A stretch of 5,446 nt of DNA from Dehalococcoidia bacterium UBA3254 (GTDB lineage: Bacteria; Chloroflexota; Dehalococcoidia; Dehalococcoidales; UBA3254), in assembly GCA_002362735.1 (NCBI GenBank), contig DEUU01000452.1:1-5446 (forward strand), given 5' to 3'. The notes below the pieces were generated by a model. It did no database searches and had not been told where the DNA came from. It saw nothing but the letters and a program-made list of their open reading frames with translations. A program made the position numbers and the translations under genes. Of this stretch, positions 1 through 4,699 are shown piece by piece. Every line of letters starts with the position of its first letter. Positions within the stretch are counted from its first letter, which is position 1.

Positions 1-11
1 TGCAGCGTCAC
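1..11 (-). CDS. 5' end of an unidentified gene running off the left edge
   Basis: Only three codons and two bases are inside the window (GTG ACG CTG CA, read on the minus strand, giving Met-Thr-Leu), so no function can be given. The call rests on the signal in front of it: the minus strand reads AAAAGGAGGG at positions 25 to 16, with five bases between GGAGG and the GTG, a near-ideal Shine-Dalgarno arrangement. An AT-rich stretch with a possible promoter lies just upstream. It points the same way as the acyl-CoA dehydrogenase gene, but nearly 300 bp separate the two, so they are probably separate transcription units. Confidence 0.45.
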
Positions 12-29
12 CTTGCCCTCCTTTTAAAT

Positions 30-59
30 AGAATATGTTAATAATGAGCATATAATCAA
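30..59 (-). promoter_or_regulatory. possible sigma70 promoter for the gene off the left edge
   Basis: The minus strand has TTGATT (positions 59-54, four of six matches to TTGACA), an 18-base spacer and TATTCT (35-30, four of six matches to TATAAT). The expected transcript start, around position 23, would lie almost on top of the ribosome binding site and leave a very short leader. This is the main reason for low confidence. The region is AT-rich, so the match could be chance. Confidence 0.25.
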
Positions 60-107
60 CCCTTAAATTGCCTGAGTGCCTGACGGTACGCTCTTCAGCT
101 GGTCATG

Positions 108-170
108 ATGCCAAAATAGGGGCCATTAGTCCCTCGAAATGAGGGCCAAGAATAACCTCAAGCTATGTCA
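108..170 (+). repeat. dispersed intergenic repeat, copy A
   Basis: This 63-base stretch aligns with 1701-1763 in the same orientation, with about 13 mismatches and one single-base gap on each side over 64 columns (about 77% identity by hand alignment). Shared blocks include ATGCCAAAAT at the left end, then CCAAGAA, AACCTCA and ATGTCA at the right end. Inside copy A is a perfect 5-bp hairpin, CCCTC-GAAAT-GAGGG (131-145), which is degraded in copy B. Both copies lie 3' of a minus-strand gene; here the distance from the acyl-CoA dehydrogenase stop is about 134 bp. No transposase is nearby. It is most likely a short non-autonomous or extragenic repeat family. A 62-codon plus-strand frame that begins inside it (139) has no ribosome binding site and is not called as a gene. 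Confidence 0.6.
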
Positions 171-304
171 TTCCATTTCTAATTCAACAATGAGCTTCGT
201 AAAAGCATTGCAAGCAACATTGTTCGTTCCTGATATTGTGGGGAGCGAGGATATGACTGATAGCTATGAAAAATTCTCAGGTTTTCCAGGAAGAATACGA
301 GAAG

Positions 305-1447
305 TCAAAATAGCATTTTTGCAATGACGTTCTTCTGTATTTTGCCTGTGCCCTCGTATATTGATGTTATCCGTATATCCCTGAGGGCTCCCTCAAGCCC
401 CTGGTCACGCATATAGCCATAGCCCCCAAAAATATCTATGGACTTGTTTAATGTAGTGATCGCGCTCTCCGGTATCGTCAGTTTTGCCATGGAGGCGTAT
501 TTGTTCGATTCCGGATCCTTCCTGTCATAGAGCCACGCTGCCTTGTAAAGAAGGTTCCGGCATTTTTCTATTTCTACGTACATATCCACCAATTCGTGCT
601 CGATTGACTGAAATTTTATTATGGACCTTCCGAATTGCTTTCTTTTCCGTGCATAGTCTACTGCCCTTTCGTAGCCGTAAAGCATGCCGCCGTATGCCTG
701 TGCGGCAATAACTATCCGGCTAAGCTCAAATGCGGCGAGCACGGTTTTCTTGCCTTTCCCTCGTTGACCGAGCACACACTCCTTTGGTATGGAAAAATCA
801 CTCAAGACAAGTTCGCCCGATATGGTCGTGTTGATGCCCATTTTCTTGCCAAGATCGTTTATCTCAAAGCGACTGGCATCGTTCTCGTCGATTACCTTTT
901 TGTCGAAAAGCACAGAGGTCATACCGTTCTCATCCGCTGCAAGGAGTGTGTAGAAATCGGCATAGCCTGCATTCGTTGTAAATACCTTTGAACCGTTCAC
1001 AACAAAGTGATCAACTCGATCCTCCATTTTCGTGTTTAAGTTTCCAATATCACTACCACTGTCTGGCTCTGTAACGCTAAATGCAGCGATGTATCGTCCT
1101 TCTATCAACGGGCGGATATACCTCTCTCTCTGTTCCTTAGTTCCGGAAATATCAACTACAAAGCTAGGTATGTATCCAAGGCTCAAAGCCATTCCCATGC
1201 CGGGAAGACTTCTGCACATCTCGGTGACAGCAACCACATGGCCCAGAGCTCCGTACCCTGAACCACCTATGTCCTCGGAGAATCCTACCCCTATAAATCC
1301 AAGTCCTCCGATTTTTTCAAAGAGATCCCGTGGGTATGTATGCTCATCCTCAAGTTTTTGGAGGTATTCCTGATTAAATTCTTTTTCACAGAATTCCCTT
1401 ACTGCCTTCTCTACGTCTTTCAGATCATTGCCAATATCAAAGTCCAT
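305..1447 (-). CDS. acyl-CoA dehydrogenase (MCAD/SCAD-type, FAD-dependent)
   Basis: This 380-residue protein has the usual full length of the family, which oxidises acyl-CoA to trans-2-enoyl-CoA with FAD and passes electrons to electron-transfer flavoprotein. The order is standard: an N-terminal helical domain to about residue 115, a middle beta domain with the signature SVTEPDSGSD (124-133), and a C-terminal helical domain with RKQFGRSIIKFQ (269-280), FGGYGYMRD (340-348) and IYEGTGKIQ (363-371). Glu365 in IYEGT fits the catalytic base of medium/short-chain enzymes. The alternative position used by isovaleryl-CoA dehydrogenase, just before Arg244, is Ser243, so the Glu365 assignment is favoured. 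Substrate chain length cannot be read from sequence. The ATG at 1447 has AGAGAG seven bases upstream (1460-1455). No etfAB, enoyl-CoA hydratase or thiolase gene is alongside, so it appears to be a stand-alone unit. I see no convincing promoter. Confidence 0.95.
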   Translation of the reverse strand: MDFDIGNDLKDVEKAVREFCEKEFNQEYLQKLEDEHTYPRDLFEKIGGLGFIGVGFSEDIGGSGYGALGHVVAVTEMCRSLPGMGMALSLGYIPSFVVDISGTKEQRERYIRPLIEGRYIAAFSVTEPDSGSDIGNLNTKMEDRVDHFVVNGSKVFTTNAGYADFYTLLAADENGMTSVLFDKKVIDENDASRFEINDLGKKMGINTTISGELVLSDFSIPKECVLGQRGKGKKTVLAAFELSRIVIAAQAYGGMLYGYERAVDYARKRKQFGRSIIKFQSIEHELVDMYVEIEKCRNLLYKAAWLYDRKDPESNKYASMAKLTIPESAITTLNKSIDIFGGYGYMRDQGLEGALRDIRITSIYEGTGKIQKNVIAKMLF

Positions 1448-1496
1448 AGCTAAACTCTCTTAGAAGAAAATAAAAATCAACTACTGTGCGAATGAA

Positions 1497-1700
1497 CTAT
1501 ATTAACAGTATCGACAGGTCATTTCTATCAAATTCTTCCACATCATCCCGGAAAACACGCCTCCCTCAAGTGAACACTCGGGATTCGATATCTAACTTTG
1601 GTAATTCAGCAAATATATTGGCTGCAGCTCGAATTCTATCCTTTTTTGCATCACTCTGAATAGAATCAAATGTCACGCCTAGTTTGCCCACAGGTATATA
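1497..1700 (-). pseudogene. broken small gene or gene remnant with an in-frame TGA
   Basis: One minus-strand frame runs from a stop at 1716-1718 down to TAG at 1497-1499, interrupted only by TGA at 1566-1568. Its translation looks protein-like on both sides of the stop. Before it are VTFDSIQSDAKKDRIRAAAN and then IFAELPKLDIESRVFT; after it is VFRDDVEEFDRNDLSILLI. The composition is charged and amphipathic, with no low-complexity runs. A possible start is GTG at 1676 or GTG at 1691, neither with a good ribosome binding site. The frame's 5' side runs into repeat B, so the beginning may have been replaced. It occupies most of the spacer between the acyl-CoA dehydrogenase and the AlkD-like gene. 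I do not recognise a family. Size and charge would fit an antitoxin-like or other small cytosolic protein, which is only a guess. It could also be a chance frame. Confidence 0.35.
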
Positions 1701-1763
1701 ATGCCAAAATGGGGTTCATCAGCCCCTTGAATTAAGAACCAAGAACAACCTCAGGCCATGTCA
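1701..1763 (+). repeat. dispersed intergenic repeat, copy B
   Basis: This is the second copy of the 63-base repeat found at 108-170, in the same orientation. The alignment may extend a few bases left (GGT-like block at about 1694). Copy B ends exactly where the AlkD-like gene's stop codon begins (TAG, complement of 1764-1766). It contains GGGG-N8-CCCC (1711-1714 with 1723-1726). The inner hairpin seen in copy A is lost. Its left end abuts the broken reading frame at 1497-1700, which suggests a past insertion or recombination at this junction. Confidence 0.6.
1706..1726 (-). terminator. weak terminator-like hairpin after the AlkD-like gene
   Basis: On the minus strand, downstream of the AlkD-like stop codon, GGGG (1726-1723) can pair with CCCC (1714-1711) across an 8-base loop, followed by ATTTT. 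The stem is only four base pairs and the T-run is short, so intrinsic termination would be weak. The same layout occurs in repeat copy A (AGGG/CCCT followed by ATTTT). The structure is therefore a property of the repeat and may act as a 3'-end element in both places. Confidence 0.25.
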
Positions 1764-2459
1764 CTACTTACTGATCTTTCGAGTGATTAATCCGTTGGTA
1801 AGTTCCCGCAGGGCATCAGCTGCAATCCACCGGGCACTTTTTGAGTCGATCTTACGAATCTCCTCAGCGACTTCGATCGCAGCATTATTAAGACTTGCAT
1901 TGCGTTTCCCGATCTGCCGGAGAGCCCAGTTCACGGCCTTTTTGACGAAGTTTCGTTCATCGGTGGCACCAGATTTTATGGTTGAGAAAAATGTGAGAAA
2001 TATCTCGTCACATGCTTTTTTATCATGCACAGCAAGGGCTGCCATGAGAACAAATCCTGCCCGTTTTACAAATTCTTCGTTTCTTCCGCTCCACTCAACC
2101 GCCTTCCTTTGGGCAAAAGGCGTCCTGTCAAAGAGGTTGCTGCAAACCTGGTCACACACATCCCAGGAGTCAAAATCCTTTACCCACACTTCCATCTGGT
2201 CTTCGGTTACCTGATGAGGATCATCAGTGAATCCAGCCAGAAGGCGTGCTTCATGGATCCCGGATTTCCAAAGCTCCAGGGCGGCCTCATGGTCTTTTCC
2301 AATCTCTTTTGCCATTTTTCTTAACGTGGGAATAGAAACTCCAAAGGTGTTATGCGAATTGATTCCATACCGGGCCATCCCTTTTACATTGGCAGGGTTA
2401 TACAGGGATTTGATCCTGTTGATCGCTTCTTCGACTGGCATGCCGGTTTTAACTTTCAC
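1764..2459 (-). CDS. AlkD-like DNA alkylation repair protein (HEAT-repeat DNA glycosylase family)
   Basis: The protein has 231 residues from the GTG start and matches the DNA alkylation repair family (PF08713/COG4912), built of HEAT-like helical repeats. Characterised Bacillus AlkD excises N3- and N7-alkylated purines without base flipping. Key positions are present: Trp99 and Asp103 in SWDVCDQ (family catalytic Trp/Asp pair), Arg133 in VKRAG, and Trp178 in KKAVNWALRQIGKRN. Length matches AlkD (about 237). The first in-frame ATG (2477) has no ribosome binding site, and a GGGAGG lies directly after it. That motif sits nine bases upstream of the GTG at 2459, and the promoter at 2499-2527 predicts a transcript start near 2492, so GTG is preferred. 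The ATG would add six residues. It is divergent from the lipoprotein operon. Not every family member has proven glycosylase activity. Confidence 0.9.
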   Translation of the reverse strand: MKVKTGMPVEEAINRIKSLYNPANVKGMARYGINSHNTFGVSIPTLRKMAKEIGKDHEAALELWKSGIHEARLLAGFTDDPHQVTEDQMEVWVKDFDSWDVCDQVCSNLFDRTPFAQRKAVEWSGRNEEFVKRAGFVLMAALAVHDKKACDEIFLTFFSTIKSGATDERNFVKKAVNWALRQIGKRNASLNNAAIEVAEEIRKIDSKSARWIAADALRELTNGLITRKISK

Positions 2460-2498
2460 TATCTGAATCCTCCCCATATTGGTGCCAACTGTTCACCT

Positions 2499-2527
2499 AT
2501 TATAAATACATTCACATTTTGCTTCAA
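2499..2527 (-). promoter_or_regulatory. sigma70-type promoter of the AlkD-like gene
   Basis: The minus strand reads TTGAAG (2527-2522, four of six matches to consensus), a 17-base spacer, then a perfect TATAAT (2504-2499). The predicted transcript start near 2492 gives a leader of about 33 bases containing GGGAGG at the right distance from the GTG at 2459. This independently supports the GTG start. The inverted repeat at 2538-2556 begins 10 bases upstream of the -35 box. Confidence 0.6.
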
Positions 2528-2537
2528 CGCATCGTTT

Positions 2538-2556
2538 CAGAGAACACATTTCTCTG
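2538..2556. promoter_or_regulatory. perfect 7-bp inverted repeat in the divergent spacer (possible operator)
   Basis: CAGAGAA-CACAT-TTCTCTG is a perfect 7-bp inverted repeat with a 5-base centre. It sits just upstream of the AlkD-like promoter -35 box and about 110 bp upstream of the lipoprotein promoter. Size and symmetry suit a dimeric regulator. No regulator gene is in the window. As RNA it could also form a hairpin, but neither predicted transcript covers it. Confidence 0.35.
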
Positions 2557-2642
2557 CTAGTAAGGTTATATAGACACACATGGCAAGCCCATCTATGTAT
2601 ATCCCTAAAGTTGGATGAAATAGAAAAATATTGAGACATCCC

Positions 2643-2652
2643 AAAACGTTTT
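2643..2652. promoter_or_regulatory. 10-bp palindrome upstream of the lipoprotein promoter
   Basis: AAAACGTTTT is a perfect palindrome ending 15 bases before the -35 box at 2668, so its centre is about 55 bp upstream of the predicted transcript start. That is a plausible activator or UP-element-like position. A/T-rich palindromes of this length also occur by chance, so function is unproven. Confidence 0.25.
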
Positions 2653-2667
2653 CATAGAAAATATACA

Positions 2668-2695
2668 TTGACAACTTGCTTAATGACGCTATAAT
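2668..2695 (+). promoter_or_regulatory. consensus sigma70 promoter of the lipoprotein operon
   Basis: TTGACA (2668-2673) and TATAAT (2690-2695) both match the sigma70 consensus at every base and are separated by 16 bases. The predicted start, around 2702, gives a leader of about 73 bases before the first lipoprotein ATG at 2775. Full matches in both hexamers are uncommon in natural promoters and suggest strong or repressor-controlled transcription. The 16-base spacer is one shorter than the optimum. Confidence 0.75.
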
Positions 2696-2774
2696 CATAT
2701 TTGGGGATTGGAAAAAGATTAATAAATAAGCTGTGTTATTTTTATTACAATAGACCTAAGTGGAGGAGAAAAAA

Positions 2775-3212
2775 ATGAAGAACAAAACATTGACGGGTTT
2801 TGTATTGTTGCTCCTTGCAGTTTTACTTTCTTCGGGTTGTGCAATTAATCGGGCAACTGCAACAGCTGATCCGTCGTTTGATCCGAGCCTCATCAAATCT
2901 ATGTATGTGATCAAGAGTCCACCAGATGGTAGGGGGATTAATCAACTCATAGCGGATAAGCTTCAGGGCTTGGGTTATCATGTTACTACCGGTTTAGGCA
3001 CGACCTCTGATGCTGATGCCCTTGTCACATACGTGGATAAATGGATGTGGGACATGAAAACGTATATGCTTGAACTTACAATTACAATTCGGGATCCAAA
3101 GACTGATTTCCCTATAGCCTCTGGCAATTCTTACCACACCTCGCTCACCAGAAAATCGCCAGAAGAGATGGTAGATGAGGTTTTGACTAACATATTCAAA
3201 CAAAAAAGGTAA
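2775..3212 (+). CDS. small secreted lipoprotein 1 (unknown function)
   Basis: This 145-residue protein has a lipoprotein signal peptide: positive MKNK, a hydrophobic stretch (8-18), and SSGC with the lipidated Cys at 22. Ser at -3 is less typical than Leu, but the +2 residue is Ala, consistent with outer-membrane sorting. The mature part has a Tyr-Val-Ile strand near 44-46, a helix (INQLIADKLQGLGY, 55-68), and then DADALVTYVDKWMWD (79-93) and alternating strands (98-106). It ends in a helix RKSPEEMVDEVLTNIF (126-141). This strand/helix order is like small envelope lipoproteins of the DUF4136 kind, but I do not assign the family. The ATG at 2775 has GGAGGAG (2762-2768) six bases upstream; a GTG at 2760 in the same frame overlaps that site and is rejected. 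It is the first gene after a consensus promoter, six bases before the next lipoprotein gene. Confidence 0.85.
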   Translation: MKNKTLTGFVLLLLAVLLSSGCAINRATATADPSFDPSLIKSMYVIKSPPDGRGINQLIADKLQGLGYHVTTGLGTTSDADALVTYVDKWMWDMKTYMLELTITIRDPKTDFPIASGNSYHTSLTRKSPEEMVDEVLTNIFKQKR

Positions 3213-3218
3213 ATTAAT

Positions 3219-3734
3219 GTGACTAACAATAGAATTGAACCTCTGATAATAATTTTATTATTGGTTAGCGCTATCGGATGGTTGTCAGGGTGCGCTTCTC
3301 CAGCAGCAACAAAAGCTATGGTGCCCAATAGTATCTCTGATATACGAGGACATCAATGCACAGTAAGTATCAGAACGCAGGGTGGAAGTGAGACAGGCGC
3401 CATAGATACTCCCAATATATCAAATGAAGACCTTGCAAAAGCCATAGAAGAATCAATTATCAAAAGTGGTCTATTTACACAAGTAGTTCAAACCGAAAAT
3501 TCTGATTACACGCTGAATGTGTCTATTATCTATTTTTCAAAACCCTTGTTTGGCACAGTAAACATGGAGACTGGTTGGTCTCTTGTTGATAATGTAAACA
3601 AAGGCATTGTAATGAGAGAATCCATCAAATCATCGTTCTCGGGGTCTAATCTCCGCCTTTCTGTCGAAGGAGCAGCTCGTGAGAATATTCGCTTGGGCTT
3701 AATAGCTATTTCTAAGTTGCAACTAGATAAATAA
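3219..3734 (+). CDS. small secreted lipoprotein 2 (unknown function)
   Basis: This 171-residue protein has a hydrophobic segment (9-22) and canonical lipobox LSGC with Cys25, followed by Ala at +2, so an outer-membrane lipoprotein is expected. In the mature part a helix, ISNEDLAKAIEESIIKSGLF (67-86), is followed by QVVQTENSDYTLNVSIIYF (88-106), the pattern of a domain that pairs a helix with a DYxLxVxI strand. A beta stretch with GWSLVD (119-124) comes next, and it ends in EGAARENIRLGLIAISKL (150-167). I do not recognise a named family; the fold may resemble LpoB/CsgG-like accessory domains. The start is GTG, with AAAGG nine bases upstream (3205-3209), inside the end of the preceding gene. 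The six-base gap and the ATGTGA overlap at 3217-3222 indicate co-translation with lipoprotein 1. Confidence 0.8.
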   Translation: MTNNRIEPLIIILLLVSAIGWLSGCASPAATKAMVPNSISDIRGHQCTVSIRTQGGSETGAIDTPNISNEDLAKAIEESIIKSGLFTQVVQTENSDYTLNVSIIYFSKPLFGTVNMETGWSLVDNVNKGIVMRESIKSSFSGSNLRLSVEGAARENIRLGLIAISKLQLDK

Positions 3735-3912
3735 AGCATGGACATCAACGGTCATGTTTTCACTCCTATAGAGGCGGGCGAAACAGTATAATCTTCTTCT
3801 AGAATGCTATTCTACAATTATTCTCGTCATTTCTGCTGATGGTTGTATCATCATCAAAAGATAAATCACTATTTTAATTGCTGAGCTAAAAAAGGAGGGT
3901 GAATAAGAAACT

Positions 3913-4551
3913 ATGAAAGCTTTGCTACGAACCTTTTTTGTAGGGTGCTTAATAGTGTCTTTGACTGCCTGTGCGGTAGGAAATAGACATCAGTATCACA
4001 ACATAGTCACAGAAATCCAAATGACCAGCACAATCGCTGTTGCCGTTACGACTCACGATCAGAGGGAATACATAGTATCTGGACGAAAGAGCCGCGATTT
4101 TGTTGGGCTTCAGCGTGGTGGATACGGAAATCCTTTTTCTGTGACGACTGATAGCGGGAATGCGCTTGCTGATGACATGACGAGATCGCTTGTAAATTCC
4201 CTTGCAAGAAAGGGCTTCAAGGCCGTACCCATCTCAGTCGCCCCTGCGGACGACCGACAGACGGTTATCAACAAACTCAAATCATCCGGAACTGAACGCT
4301 TCCTTATCTTGACACTAACAGAGTGGAAGAGCGATTCTTTCATGAACACTGCCCTTATTTTTGATATGAAAGCCGAGGTATTAGACCGTGACGGAAAAAC
4401 TTTAGGCGAGAAGGAGATCAAAGGAAGGGATAATCTGGGGGGCAATGTATTGAACCCTCCAGCCCATGCCACAGAAGCAGTGCCCGCGGCGTTTAAGAAA
4501 AAGATCGAAAAGCTTCTGAATAGCCAAGAGATTGTTGCTGCTTTCCAGTAA
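3913..4551 (+). CDS. secreted lipoprotein 3 (unknown function)
   Basis: This 212-residue protein has a short signal peptide (MKALLR, hydrophobic 8-17) and canonical lipobox LTAC, with Cys20 and Ala at +2. The mature part holds a strand TIAVAVTTHD (40-49), a Gly-rich linker (64-82, including QRGGYGNPF) and a helix ALADDMTRSLVNSLARKGF (84-102). Then come strands RFLILTLTEW (129-138) and ALIFDMKAEVLDRDGKTLGE (147-166), ending in a Lys-rich helix (194-202). This layout resembles small periplasmic accessory domains in which a helix is followed by a strand carrying TEW; no family is assigned. GGAGG (3894-3898) is 14 bases from the ATG, which is long, but an in-frame TAA at 3904-3906 excludes an earlier start. 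A perfect TATAAT (3787-3792) lies in the 178-bp gap without a good -35 box, so it may be transcribed from the operon promoter or from a weak promoter of its own. Confidence 0.85.
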   Translation: MKALLRTFFVGCLIVSLTACAVGNRHQYHNIVTEIQMTSTIAVAVTTHDQREYIVSGRKSRDFVGLQRGGYGNPFSVTTDSGNALADDMTRSLVNSLARKGFKAVPISVAPADDRQTVINKLKSSGTERFLILTLTEWKSDSFMNTALIFDMKAEVLDRDGKTLGEKEIKGRDNLGGNVLNPPAHATEAVPAAFKKKIEKLLNSQEIVAAFQ

Positions 4552-4699
4552 TATATTCGACAAGCCAGATGATTACAAGGCCCTGGTTTCTGAATCACCC
4601 AACTGCATAACGGCTTATTGGATGCCACACAGTCATCGATAAAAAGACGCTTCCACGTGCTGAGGCAAGGCTATTACAAAATAAATTTTCGTTACTGTT

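Noticed and set aside
139..327. 62-codon plus-strand frame beginning inside repeat copy A
   Set aside because: It has no ribosome binding site, starts in a dispersed repeat, and ends antiparallel inside the acyl-CoA dehydrogenase gene. The peptide has no recognisable features.
1448..1530. Promoter for the acyl-CoA dehydrogenase
   Set aside because: TTGATA and TAATAT-like boxes occur on the minus strand, but their spacings (15 or 21 bases) are wrong, so no promoter is called.
1566..1600. Selenocysteine insertion at the TGA of the broken small gene
   Set aside because: Only a 3-4 bp pairing can be drawn right after the TGA, and nothing marks the residue as catalytic. A simple nonsense change is more likely.
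3757..3792. Separate promoter for lipoprotein 3 based on TATAAT at 3787-3792
   Set aside because: The -10 match is perfect, but no -35-like hexamer lies 16-19 bases upstream. The TATAAT also overlaps the end of the 18-codon frame, so it is mentioned only as a possibility in the gene entry.
4110..4628. 172-codon minus-strand frame opposite lipoprotein 3
   Set aside because: It lies antisense to a well-supported lipoprotein gene, has no ribosome binding site, and its Ser/Pro/Arg-rich composition is typical of a shadow frame.
4550..4640. Short plus-strand frame after lipoprotein 3 reading NIFDKPDDYKALVSESP and ending at a TAA near 4640
   Set aside because: It is about 30 codons, in the +1 frame to the preceding gene, with no start signal. 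A frame of this length is expected by chance. It might be a frameshifted remnant, but nothing else supports it.
4552..4699. Terminator in the convergent spacer
   Set aside because: A T-run exists on the minus strand near 4640, but no stem of useful length precedes it, and the CACGTG at 4654-4659 is too short to count.
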